DNA of 64,000 nucleotides from assembly GCA_035235625.1 (NCBI GenBank), contig CP141150.1:34008756-34072755 (forward strand). The letters run 5' to 3'. The translations under genes were made by a program, and so were the position numbers. Of this stretch, positions 47,091 through 57,968 are shown piece after piece. Under the pieces are notes generated by a model. It did not search any database. It was not told the origin of the DNA and saw nothing but the letters and a program-made list of their open reading frames with translations. This stretch comes from Saururus chinensis. Lineage: Eukaryota > Streptophyta > Magnoliopsida > Piperales > Saururaceae. Within the stretch, counting starts at the first letter, position 1; the number at the start of each line of letters is the position of its first letter.

Positions 47091-47884
47091 GTGGATATGT
47101 AGACCTTATTTTTTTTGTATGTATCCAAAAAAAAAAAAAGTGAAAAAGTTTTTTTACTTTATTTTTTCATATTTTTTTCATATTTTGCTTGTATTTTTTT
47201 CACTAGATTAAACCCCTTTTTTTTTTCGATGACGATGGCGACATTGACTCCGGTGACAACTCCAATGGCTACATTCGACTTGCACAGTCATATCCGGTAC
47301 ACAGGCCGGATTTGGTGCGTGCAGCCGGTCAGACCGCAACAGATTTGGCCTGCGCACCGGATCTGGCTGGCTACATCCAACTTGCATAGTCATATTCGGT
47401 ACACAAGCCGGATTTGGTGCGTGCAACTGGTCAAACCGCAACGAATTTGGCCTGCGCACCAGATCTGGCCCCGCAAGCTGTACTCGGCCAGATTTGGCCT
47501 ACACGGTGCTGCAGATCTGGCCGCGCTGGCCAGCCCACTCAAGCCAAATTCGGCTGCACACCGCACTGGCGACGCAAGCCAATCCAGAGTGGATCTGGCC
47601 GCGCAGACCAGATCAGGTAGCCTACGCGTCTAAATTTGGTACGAGGCAAACTGAATCTGGCCTGCCGGCCACAACCCGTTTGGCTGCCGGTGGTGTTGGC
47701 GCTAACACCGTTGGTGTTGACGCCGATGGTGAAGCTTCTACCAAAGAAGAAGGAGAAATAGAAGAAGTAGGGTAATTTTTTTTTATTTTTAAATATAAAA
47801 AATAAGTGAGAGATTTTAATAAAAAAGATAGGGGTAAAGAAAACATGAGGACACAAACAAAAAAATAGGGTCTAAATAGTCCAC
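47091..47884. mobile_element. Candidate TIR transposon carrying a repeat-rich ORF
   Basis: The left edge reads GTGGATATGTAGACCTTATT and the reverse complement of the right edge reads GTGGACTATTTAGACCCTAT, an imperfect terminal inverted repeat extending about 35 bp through a T-rich tract. The GC-rich interior (47225-47760) differs sharply from the AT-rich edges, as when a non-autonomous element has captured foreign DNA. No target duplication was recognised, so the superfamily is open (Mutator-like is a guess). Plus-strand ORFs at 47115-47633 and 47494-47775 are of doubtful reality. Confidence 0.5.
47269..47472. repeat. Two-copy 102-bp tandem repeat
   Basis: ACATTCGACTTGCACAGTCA at 47271 and ACATCCAACTTGCATAGTCA at 47373 begin two 102-bp units (34 codons). 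The frame stays open, so the peptide pattern LHSHIRYTxRIWCVQ and RIWPAH recurs. GATCTGGCC words continue to about 47610. Confidence 0.85.
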
Positions 47885-48538
47885 GTTCTTAAATTTTATT
47901 TTAAATAATTTAAAAAATACACCATCAATGAAAAAGTGTATATAAGCCTAACTTTACACACGTTAATACGAGACTCGACATCTAAGGGGGTAAAAAAAAA
48001 TAATTTACCCCTAGGTTATGTACTATTAAAATCTAATAGCACGTAAAACCCTGGCAATGTGAGCCTGAGCAGTGAGCACATATAAAAGAGGTGTCTTCTC
48101 ATATTGTCTTAGATGAACTCAATTTGTCTCCTATGTTGTGAAATCAGTAGTTTAGATAGTCAAATTAGGGTTCTTAATTTGGAAGGCCCCGTGGGCTAGG
48201 GTATACTTCGAGTAGCCGGTGCATCACCTAGGCTATTTTGTAGTAGCGGAAAGAGGCAATTACCAATACGCTTAAAATCTAAATCGCTATTCCGGAATCA
48301 CACATGCTCAGGCAGTCGGACTCTGCAGCTTCTTCCCTGCGGCCCTGCCATGGACTGTTTCCCCAACGTGGCCTCTCCTTCAAAAGGAATTCTACCAAGA
48401 AACTGCCATCGAAGTGCCTCCATTACCGGTTGCAACTCGGATGACAAACAATTTAACCCAGGAGACAGGACGCTGCGCAGTCTCAACTCCAATTTCTAAC
48501 TTCTCTTCTTCTGCAGATCAGCACCATATTCTTCTACT
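47885..48538. other. Upstream region of the F-box gene
   Basis: No gene is visible. The last 60 bp are pyrimidine-rich and include a CTTCTTCTGCAG acceptor-like site at 48504-48516, so the transcript may have an intron in its 5' leader. Confidence 0.4.
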
Positions 48539-49741
48539 ATGGAGCATGACTGGTCTCAGCTACCGCAAGACGTTCTTCAGACTATCATATCCAAATTGTC
48601 CGGCTTGGTTGACATTATCCGAGTCTGCCTTGTGTGCAAGTGGTGGCTATTCGTCGGAGCCTTGGAGGCAGATGCATTGCACCGGCACCCACTTATCATG
48701 CTCCCGCCGGAGAGGAACTGCAACAGCCGCCGCTTCTACGACCCCGCCGACCAGTCGGTCCACCGCTTAAGGCTTCCTAAACTTCGCGGCACACGGACCT
48801 ACGGCTCCTCCCAAGGGTGGCTGTTCGTGGCAGACAAGTTCGGCTTGAGACTGATCAATCCATGGTCGAAGGAGGCGGTGTCCGGCTTGCCGTCTCTCAT
48901 CGAATTGGGTAGCCGGTATCCAATGGAAAGCCAGTGGTTAGTGTGCAAGGCGGTCCCCTCGGCCCCACCTTCTTCCGGTGGCCATGGTGATGATCAGTCA
49001 TGTGTAGTGGCTCTTATCTACGGAAATTATAAGCAGCTGGCTTTTGCTAATTTGAATGACGAAGTGTGGAGGAGGTCAGTAGTAGAACAAAACTTCGATC
49101 TTGACGACGAATTGCGGTTTGATGATGTGATATACTTCGAAAATCTCTTCTTTGCAATCTCAACCTACGGCCACATTGTCACATGCTGCAATTTTCATGA
49201 CCAGTACCCCAAGCTTATCCCAAAGGGAATCCTAAATGAAAGTATTGTGGAGAACAGAAACCTTGCTGCATGGAAGAAGTACTTGGTGTACTCAGAGGGA
49301 GAGCTTTGGGCAGTTCTGAGGAAGCTGGAGTTAATATCTGGGAAAGGAGGGTACCGCACTTATTACAAGACCAAGAGATTTAGGGTTTTCAGAGTTATGT
49401 CTGATTGTCATGAGGGCTTGCACGTGGAGGAGATGAATAACCTTCAAGGACATGCCTTATTCTTGGGAATCAACGCTTCTATAGCCTTCCCCCCTTCTGG
49501 AGGTTATAGAGCCAACTGCATCTATTTCACTGATGATTTTGTGCCTACACAGTTTGAGTTTTGGGGGGCGAGGCGAGGGGATGATGTGGGTGTGTTCAAC
49601 ATGGATGATGGGACTGTTTCTTCACTTAGTAGGAATTTCCCTAAAACACGTTCATGTCCACCTATTTGGGTCTCGCCCCCCACCATTCATAAGCCCAATT
49701 CTGTGCTTGGTAAGAGGAAATACATTGATTCATGTATATGA
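48539..49741 (+). CDS. F-box protein with DUF295 domain
   Basis: A single-exon frame of 400 residues. Residues 4-45 are an F-box (DWSQLPQDVLQTIISKLSGL then VCLVCKWW), the segment that binds Skp1/ASK in SCF ubiquitin ligases. The middle and C-terminal parts fit the DUF295 (KIB1-4-type) module of plant F-box proteins: LRLPKLRGTRTYGSSQGWLF, DVIYFENLFFAIS, GELWAVLRKLELI, then ANCIYFTDDFV, ARRGDDVGVFNMDDGTVSSL and PPIWVSP. The role is therefore a predicted substrate receptor; the substrate is unknown. Length is normal for the family. The start is the first ATG with the F-box directly after it. A broken relative follows at 50470-51021, so the pair arose by tandem duplication. Confidence 0.92.
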   Translation: MEHDWSQLPQDVLQTIISKLSGLVDIIRVCLVCKWWLFVGALEADALHRHPLIMLPPERNCNSRRFYDPADQSVHRLRLPKLRGTRTYGSSQGWLFVADKFGLRLINPWSKEAVSGLPSLIELGSRYPMESQWLVCKAVPSAPPSSGGHGDDQSCVVALIYGNYKQLAFANLNDEVWRRSVVEQNFDLDDELRFDDVIYFENLFFAISTYGHIVTCCNFHDQYPKLIPKGILNESIVENRNLAAWKKYLVYSEGELWAVLRKLELISGKGGYRTYYKTKRFRVFRVMSDCHEGLHVEEMNNLQGHALFLGINASIAFPPSGGYRANCIYFTDDFVPTQFEFWGARRGDDVGVFNMDDGTVSSLSRNFPKTRSCPPIWVSPPTIHKPNSVLGKRKYIDSCI

Positions 49742-50118
49742 GTGCAAATTGTTGCTAGCACTCTCTTTAGTTTTTTTTTTTTCTTTTGTAGAAGGATAAC
49801 AAAATTAAGCAAGAACTTAATGTAAATGAACCTGGCTTCAATTCGGAAAAGAATTAAGTTATTCGTCGACACTGATCATTCCGGTGGATAAAGTTCTAAT
49901 GTTGAAGCAAGTGCATGCTTCTAATCAACTAATATGAAAAAGGGCCTCCAGTCTTCAATTCAAATATAAATAAATATATATATATAAACAAGCCGAACCC
50001 CCTGCATCTTTATTTACGCTAGTTGGATAAGTAGAAGGAGAGGAGGAAGTGATCGGTGAAGAGTATTGTGACTGTGAGAGAAGCAAAATAGTGTGAGAAG
50101 TCAGAAGCATCACCGTAT
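49742..50118. other. 3' region of the F-box gene and spacer
   Basis: Contains the probable 3' untranslated region of the F-box gene and an AT-rich patch with (TA)n at 49970-49988. No coding region. Confidence 0.45.
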
Positions 50119-50469
50119 ATGGACATGCCTCTTCTTGGTAGACGACATGCCTCCATCGTCCTGGCCGCGTCACTCTATTATTGCCTTGTCTCGACAAGCT
50201 CCATCTCTTCTCCGCCGCCACCGACGCCCTCCTCCTCTGCTAGGATGTCGCCTCCTCCACCACCCCTCGGCCCCACCTCTCCTTTTCACGCATACGCGCA
50301 AGGACTATGTTCGCGCCGGCTCCCCTTCCCCTACTTCACCCATTGTCCGTCGACCTATGCGACGTTCGCGATAGAGCCACTACGGGCACTTCTCCATCAC
50401 CGGAAGCTCCCTGGTCGCCGACGCCTCCTCCACCCTATGATCTGTCGGCTGTTACCGGATTCCACGTAC
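50119..50469 (+). other. Pro/Ser-rich open frame of doubtful status
   Basis: A plus-strand frame opens with MDMPLLGRRHASIVLAASLY and continues through a proline/serine-rich stretch. It overlaps two other open frames and runs into the F-box pseudogene out of frame. No homology to the intact F-box gene's N-terminal half is visible. It is more likely low-complexity DNA replacing the 5' half of the pseudogene than a gene. Confidence 0.3.
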
Positions 50470-51021
50470 CAAAACTCAATCTTGATCACTTGCAGTCTGA
50501 TGATGTCGTATAGGCCAAAAATTGCTTCTTTGCAATCTCCGTGTCCAGCCACATTGTTTTCTGCCACAATTATGAAGCTCAGTGCCCCCAGCTTCTGCCC
50601 CTTGGAGTCTTAAAAGACTGCATTGGGGAAGACATCAAGCTAGGGGAGCTGTGGGCAGTCCTGAGGAAGGTGGCGCTGATCAGAGGGAGAGGTGGGTACC
50701 GCACACGTTACCGGACCCAGAAGTTCAGGGTTTTCAGAGTATGATCACTGGTGGGGACTGCACGTGAAGGAGATGGACAGCCTCAAGTGGCGTGCCTTGG
50801 GCCTCAACACGCTCATATCTCTCTCCCCCAGACTCCAGGTTTCAGAGCCAACTGCATCTACTTCACTTATGATTTTGTGTTAGGCCAGGGGTGGAGGGCG
50901 AGGCGAGGAGACGATGTGGGGGTCCGTCTACAACATGGAGGTTGAGACTGTTCGTGGACTTGGCAGGGACTTCCCCAAGACAAGCACCTGCCCAGCCATG
51001 TGGGTCACTCCCACCATGTGA
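50470..51021 (+). pseudogene. F-box/DUF295 pseudogene (C-terminal half)
   Basis: The translated pieces match the second half of the intact neighbour in order: LNLDHLQSDDVV, CFFAISVSSHIVFCHNYE, GELWAVLRKVALIRGRGGYR, KFRVFRV, ANCIYFTYDFV, ARRGDDVGV and DFPKTSTCPAMWVTPTM with a final stop at 51019-51021. A stop follows DDVV (about 50512). The frame changes after KFRVFRV and again after GDDVGV. The segment corresponding to LAAWKKYLVYSE is deleted. The F-box end is missing. It is a dead tandem duplicate. Confidence 0.88.
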
Positions 51022-51540
51022 TCATGACTCATGAGAGGCAAACTAGCACCATTTAACTATCAGCATGTTTTTTTCCTGCCTTCATTCTGGTTGGCAAGAG
51101 TTAGACGTGTAGTTCATATCTGTTCATGTACATTTTTTCTATCTGTTTTCCTCGTTCTCATTGTAATTTTTGTCCCACAAAGTGTAAGGGTACCAAAATT
51201 CTACATGAACATGACTTCAATTCTGAAAAGAAGTTCTAAGACACTCATTCCCTTTTTTTAGTACTGTCCTTGAATGAATCCTACTATAAATTGTAATAGA
51301 TGTTTAATTCATCTTCAACTCGTCCATTAAGTTGACATGTGTTTGGAACCTTAGAAGTTATAAGCCATAATTCGATCCAATAATGTATTAACAACACATA
51401 AAATTTATAGAAATCCTGATTAGCCATAAATGTCCCTTTTCGAGTAAGCATTATGTTCTTTAGGCAGCTATATCAGTAATGGAACAACTACAATATATTG
51501 TAGGATAGTGTCTCTTAGCACATAGAGAACAATCTGCATC
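51022..51540. other. Spacer between convergent F-box and MADS loci
   Basis: AT-rich; holds the 3' untranslated region of the minus-strand MADS gene ending at 51541. No coding region is supported. Confidence 0.45.
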
Positions 51541-53925
51541 CTATTTCATAAGCTGTAAATTTGGTTGTAGTGGCTGCACACGGAAGGCAAAGGATGAATC
51601 TTTCTGCAGATACTCACTCAGGAGATCTTTTGTGTCACAATTTACTCCCATTTGATGCTGTCAAAGCACATGAAGTATCAGACTTGCAAGCAAGCATTCT
51701 AAAAACAAGAATGGAAAGAGAAAAATGCCATCAATAATTGATCAAACCAAAACTACTTCTACAATTTCAAATACAAGAAGAAAGTTGTTTCTAGCAAACC
51801 AGCATCAATATTAGTAATTCTGATGACTGAACTCATGGAAAGATATTGTGCGATCTTAAAGAATTTATATATTACAGAACTATATACTTTGGTAAGGGCT
51901 GGCTGATATTGCCCCCGTTGTCAGAAGCAAATTGGAGCTTCATCCTTTAAGAAAATAATGTTCAGTTATGTCCTCAATTACCAACTTTGAAATTAACAAA
52001 GAGCTTGAAGTAGATTGGGATTATAGTTAGCAAACATGTATCAAGCCTATCACTATAATTAATCTCTGTGATAAAAAAAACATTCCAAATCTGTTACCAA
52101 AAATAGAAAACAAATCCAGAAGTCAGTTCTTATTTAGTTCAGGTTCGTAGCAACGGATTTTTATGAATGAATCTTGTGCAAGAAAATTGGAAGCATTGTA
52201 GTTTGCTAAACCCGGCCATTTTTTTGTTGTTAAAATTTGAGTTCTAGATCATACCAAGCTGTAAGCCAAACTCTGGTTATCCTCCTCCAGGGCCCTTATC
52301 TAGGGAACCAAATAAAGCAAATTAGTGATTGCATTTGCATTCTGTGTGGAAAAAAACATGGTTGTAATTTCTCTTTATGATTTGTATCAGAATCAGGACA
52401 AGTGTTTCAAAACAAAAAGAGAAGTTCAAATTCCACACTTACACGCTTCTTGTGAGCCTTCCGGCAGTCCATCTATGCACAATAATGAGACAACCAGTTG
52501 ATTAGGAGAATTCCATTTGGCCATGAGAATTTTGTCTATACAATCAAATTTGAAGAAAGAATCTGAAACAAGATCTTGCCTGCTTCTTGCGGATGTTGGC
52601 AAGGCCATCCTCAAGTGTGTTCTCTAGTTCGGCCAGATCCTGGGGACGCAATGATGCTATGTCTTCACCTTTCAAGTGCCTGTAACAGAAGGGAACTTGT
52701 CAACAGACCACAAAGTAAAACAATAATTTACACTGTCAAACCCGCATCATTTTAACTATACTTTGGTATCTGTCTCTATTCCCTTATTAGAAGAAAAAAT
52801 CTTAAGCTCATGAGAAGATTATCTTCTGGTTTTGGGAAGTATGGCAAAGGTTGCAGCTTGTCCATGTTCATTTTTAAATATTCTTTCATTTTTTTATTTT
52901 TCCAATTTTTTTATTGGATACAATTTTAAATATTTCATAAATATATTCAAATCCAATATTAGTATTACAAAAATTTATGATTATTCCCTTCTAGAATCCT
53001 AGATATCTTTTTCAAAGCATTTATCTTCACATCATGTCTAAGCAGCAGTTCTAAGATGGCAAAAACATAGTAACAGTAGAACATATAATAAGAAGATTAC
53101 ATTGAACTTGACTGAAAGTCAATTAAATAAAAGGTTATTACAAGAAAGCCAGACTACCAGACCTGAGCTTGATACGCAACCTATCATTTTCCTTTTTGAT
53201 CCTTTCCACTTCTTGTTTTAGATACTGCATGCAGCTCACATGTCACTTCAATTAGTATATCCGTTGTATAATAGCTAAAATATGAATAAACCTTTTAAAT
53301 GAATCAATAAATGAATCAAGTAAATCCAATCGTTACAGAAATTTTAATTCAGGTGCAATGGTAATGAGTAATAACCCAAATTAGGTTCTCAGTAGTATTT
53401 GGATCAACCAGAACAGAATCAACAGCAAACTGTTACCTTGATAGTTACAGTTAATATTGTAAGCTTCAAGTGAAAATAGACACACAAGATACATGAAAAT
53501 GGTCAAAGAAATAAGTTGTTCACAACCTCATGCTTAGCATCCCACAGCTGATTCCCTGTATTTTGTTGATAACGAGTCAAAATCTGATCCACCCTTTTGA
53601 ATTGACATTATTTCCATCATTTTTACAACAAGAAGGAACCAATCAGATCCAATCAAGCAATAGAAAAATAGACAGAAAGAAACATATACTATAAATTGAT
53701 CCATCTAGAGATAGATCTATCTATTGGCCATGTTTACGTGGTTTTGGAGCTGCAGAACTCGCCCATATTGCCGGCAGTGGAGAAGATGACGAGGGAGACC
53801 TCAGCGTCGCAGAGGACACTGATCTCTTGGGCTTTCTTGATGATCCCCTTCTTCCTCTTGGAGTAAGTAACCTGCCTGTTGTTCACACTCTCTATCCTCT
53901 TTATCTGGATCTTCCCCCTCCCCAT
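51541..53925 (-). CDS. PI: PISTILLATA/GLOBOSA-type MADS-box transcription factor
   Basis: Seven exons with the sizes typical of this lineage: 53925-53738 (188 bp), 53593-53527 (67), 53224-53163 (62), 52679-52580 (100), 52472-52443 (30), 52299-52255 (45) and 51657-51541 (117), giving a 609-nt CDS and 202 residues. In this family the protein is the B-class floral regulator that pairs with AP3/DEF proteins to specify petals (or tepals) and stamens and binds CArG boxes. Residues 1-60 are the MADS domain ([12 protein letters not shown] to [10 protein letters not shown]), followed by the I region, the K domain ([30 protein letters not shown]) and a C-terminus with the PI motif [13 protein letters not shown] (187-199). 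Intron 4 has a GC donor (52579-52578). SKRKKG and GNM differ from the usual SKRRNG and GKM. An in-frame ATG ten codons upstream is less likely than the conserved MGRGK start. Confidence 0.95.
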
Positions 53926-55000
53926 GATCTCCCTTAGGCTACTCTTCCAACCCAACTAAATGAATACCAAATAGGTTCTGGAGAAACAACGAAGACAGCA
54001 AAGAGAGAAAAGGTTACTTCAATACCCGTGAGGATTGAGATGAAGTAGCAGCTAGTTATGTAGTAGGTGTTCTATAGATGGGTGTATGAGCTGATAGCTT
54101 TCTGGGTTGGCCAGCTTCTTATGCATGGATGAGGACACATGCAGTCCTATAGAGGGCATGCTGCGTAGGTGCTTTCGAGGCTTAGCTTTTATGTCTGTCC
54201 TAACTAATGAACAGTGAGTAGGAGCTGGCGAGGAACCAATGGGTGGTGAAGGAGTTCCTGGTTGTACAATGTACTGTTTGGTGTGGTTGGTCTTGTGGTC
54301 CTGAACTTCTGATGGCCAATGGGAAGGCTGGCCATCTTTACTGCACTGTGGACAGCTTGTAGTTCAAGAAAGAAGGTAACTTGGTTGTGAATCATGTGAT
54401 ATAAAAAAAATCGTGTTGGCGATTGATGGAGATTGACAGAAGACAGAATTTGACTACATGTAATTCTAAGTCACAATAACTGGTAGATTTTTGCATAAAA
54501 ATCCTAAAATGATGCGAAAGTCAGTCTTTCTACCTTGTAGCAAAGGACATATACGCAAAAGACGAGGACCTTTCGAATTTATTGGTGACAAATTATTTTT
54601 GTCTCTAGTCAATTTAAATCCATGGATATCCAATAAAACAAAATTATGATTTGAAAAATAATAATTATATAACCTTACCCATATAAATAAAAAAAGTAAC
54701 AAAATTAATTAATTTTTTTATTAAATATAAAAAATAGAAAAAAAATGAGAACTTGGACCATCACATCATGAAAAACTTTGTATATAGCCCTAACCTCATT
54801 ACATAAGTTCCATTCCTGGTCCAAAGCCCACCCATCATACCCTAATAAGTGGGTGACCGGCCATTGCATTCGAATTCAGGACCTCTTTAGGCAACGTACT
54901 GTTGCATAAGATGCTCAAATAATTCTTACTCGGTTAGCTACTTTTGTTGATTGATACCAATTGGTCGGATGTTCAGGCAGATATGTAAAAACGCATCAAT
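53926..55000. other. Upstream region of the PI/GLO-type gene
   Basis: Contains the promoter and leader of the MADS gene; no perfect CArG box (CC, six A/T, GG) was noticed by eye. 54380-54780 is AT-rich. No gene is supported. Confidence 0.4.
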
Positions 55001-55530
55001 GTGATTGCAATATTTGTATTTTATCTTTTTATATTAAAACTATATTCCGGCATTGGACTCAGAAAAGTGAATCCCACTCCTGTCGACAAGTGCCAGGTTT
55101 CCGATCTCATCAAAAGACAACACTGGCCGGAGCTTAAAACGATTATCAAAACCTCCAAACCCCATGAGTTCTTGCAGTTGCTGTTCGATTCCGGCTCCAC
55201 TGCCGAAACCCTTCTTTGCTACTTTCAATGGTCGCAGAGGGAATTTGGCGTCTGCTACGGCCACGAATTTCAATATTGCAAGCTCTTCCATTTGTTGGCA
55301 GATGAGAAGAGATACTCGAACATTAGGGTACAGATCAACTCGTCGGTTAGGCTGAGGTGTTTCTATGTTTCTTCCTTTTTTCACATGCTCGCCACGTCCG
55401 CGTCCAATCGGTTCTGTTCCAATTCTATTATGCAGATATACTGGTTCTGGCTTATGTGAAAATTTTCGAAATTGATCTTGTCATAGAAGCCTTTGAGCGG
55501 GCTGGTGATTATAGATTAGTGTTAGACGCG
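55001..55530 (+). pseudogene. PPR protein pseudogene fragment
   Basis: From about 55075 the frame reads VSDLIKRQHWPELKTIIKTS, LCYFQWSQREFGVCYGHEFQ, KLFHLLADEKRYSNIR and SSFFHMLATSASNRFCSNSI. This is the pre-repeat N-terminal region of a P-class pentatricopeptide repeat protein, a family of organellar RNA-binding proteins. Near 55430 the frame changes; the neighbouring frame continues as DILVLAYVK and AFERAGDYRLVLDA before a stop at about 55530. Only some 150-170 codons of an expected 500-600 remain, so this is a truncated relic. The first 25 codons from 55001 are probably unrelated sequence. Confidence 0.75.
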
Positions 55531-57968
55531 TGAAAGAAAGATGTGATTACTATCTTAATAAAAATTAGATATCGAACTATTAATATAAGACGGAGGAAGT
55601 ATAATTTTAATATAAAAAAGGTAAAGTAGAAATATCAACAACTAGATCTGGTTCGTCCATCCAGCAGCAGACCCATGTTCAGCTACTACACGAGTAATGG
55701 TAGGCATGCTCTCAGTAATCACAGTATTAACATGATAAGATGTATAAACAACTATGATTAGGACAACTACCTTATTAATTTGAAAATATGTAATAATTTA
55801 AATTTTAAGGCATTGTTTCTCCCATTCAGGCTGGAATCTGGTAACCATCCAATGGATGAGGATCCAATGGGTAGGATGCTAATAACAAGAGGTAATAGTC
55901 GATTAATTTTAGTTGGAATTTCGTACATTTTGCTAAATTAGTTCAGGTGGATTATCATCCTCTTGGTGGATTATAACTTAAAAAATACTAGTAAGAATGC
56001 ACACACATTATATGTGTACATACAAACTAAATAAAATAAATAAAAAAGTTTGTAATGAAGAAAGGTCTCATTTAATTGCGAGAGTTATAATACATATTTT
56101 TATGATCATAATGATTATAAATAACAACACATATATAATTATAAGTATTATAATAACTCAAAATACTTTAATTGGGCAACTACGAGTCTTAAATCGTATG
56201 GATTTAATATAATGCTATAGGTTGACAAAAACGATAGTGTTCAAAGACTTTGTATTGTGAAATACGTTATTCATGTTCAAGTGTAATTTGCATATGAGTC
56301 TTATTTAATAGAGCTAATAAAATCAAGAACATGAATAATATAGGTAAAAGTACAGAAATTGATTAACATGAAACATGTTTCATACATGGGATCCACTAAA
56401 AAGTTAAAGAAAACATATTCTTGTAGGATCTCAATTGATAGTTTCTCAAGAGTTTTTTAACAATGTTAAAATTGTGTGATTCCAAGTTCACAAGTGCAAG
56501 ATTTAACTTTATAACATTAAAAATTAACATAACATAAAAAATAGAATTCGTGTTATATCAGCAACTAGTATTAGGTTGACATGTGGTTAACATGTATTAA
56601 CCAAAATTATTTTACTAAAATACCCTCATATTACATATCAAGTCAAACTTATATTAAATTTATGAGTCTGTTTGGATGAGTACGGGCTCATATGCCACAA
56701 TTTGAGTTTACGCAGGTATCAACGGCCATCATATTGAATATTGACGACAAACATTACTTAGGAGGCAGGTTATTTTTCTACCCCTTTTGCCATTAGATCT
56801 CAATATGATGACTCATGATGCCCAAATGCATGTGCGTCGGCATAAACCCTGGCTCATATAATTTTTTTAATAAAATTATAATAAAATATAATAACAATAT
56901 GGGAATTAAGTGTGATTAATATCTATAATTACTTAACTTATTTTATTTTGCTATGAGTTTTCCTTTGACAGCGCTTACGTAAACAAAGTCGTCAATGTAA
57001 TTTTTGTCAAACAATGAGTTGTTTTTCCTCATCCTTCAAATTTTGATAGGTAAAAGAAAATTCAAATTGATGAATAAATTAATTGTTTCTTTCCTCACAT
57101 TATAGCTTTTTCCTTTTTTTTATACATGTATTTTTTCCTAATAAACGTAAGTTTGCAACTATTATCAATTTTAAGAAATTAATCGTCTTTTATCTCATAT
57201 TTATGTTTTTTAAAGACAAATATTACTTGCATAAATGTTTCGCCAGACATTTCAAGGCATATAGGAGTCGATAAAAGGCAACTAATATCAATATTACTTA
57301 CCCAATATAACCACTATTAAAATATAAATTAATCTGGCAATAATATTGGGATGGTAAGGATCTCAGATTATATTATAATTTAATTATGTGATGCATATAA
57401 TGATGAATTCTATGAGGCCAATTACCTTACCCTTTTTATACACTCAAACACCCTTTGTTATTAAAAAATAAAAATATTTATATAAATTTTAAAATAACCT
57501 ACCTGTAGTGAGTTTAAAATGGGCTTCCTACTGTAGGCAGGCATCTGTCATTCTTTAGAGGTAATCAATATAATTCTCATCAATAGTTTATAACGTATTT
57601 ATATGCACCCCACTAATCTTCTCAGTACCTCTTTTTATTTATAAATTTATAAAAAAAAATTATAGAGTTATTTTGGGTGGTGCATAGACTCATTCAATAG
57701 TTTAATCGCAGTTTGGTTCACTTATCTCCGGTTAAATTTAACAAAACCATATTCAACCCGGGTTAGAGATATGTAATTCGTGCTCAACCCGTGGGCTTAG
57801 TGTCTTTCCGTGCCGTAAGAACACAAGTGTCCACAACGGGGCTACGTGCAGGCCTAACAAACTGCATGCGTCGGAGACCGTTGCGCATCACATGAGCGAG
57901 AGCTCGGCCATGGATGGAAGCTCCAAAGTTCATACCAGGAAAGGAGAAGCTGTGTTGGCTTAAACAAG
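55531..57968. other. AT-rich intergenic DNA
   Basis: No gene is supported in 2.4 kb. 55576-55600 reads CTATTAATATAAGACGGAGG AAGTA, the right half of a Stowaway MITE whose left half is missing. The final 200 bp must include the promoter of the DUF639 gene. Confidence 0.45.

Noticed and set aside
47208-47856. Minus-strand ORFs opposite the 102-bp repeats
   Set aside because: They only translate the complement of the tandem repeat and flanking T-rich DNA.
48414-48770. 118-codon plus-strand frame overlapping the start of the F-box gene
   Set aside because: The F-box frame carries all family motifs; this one is a composition shadow.
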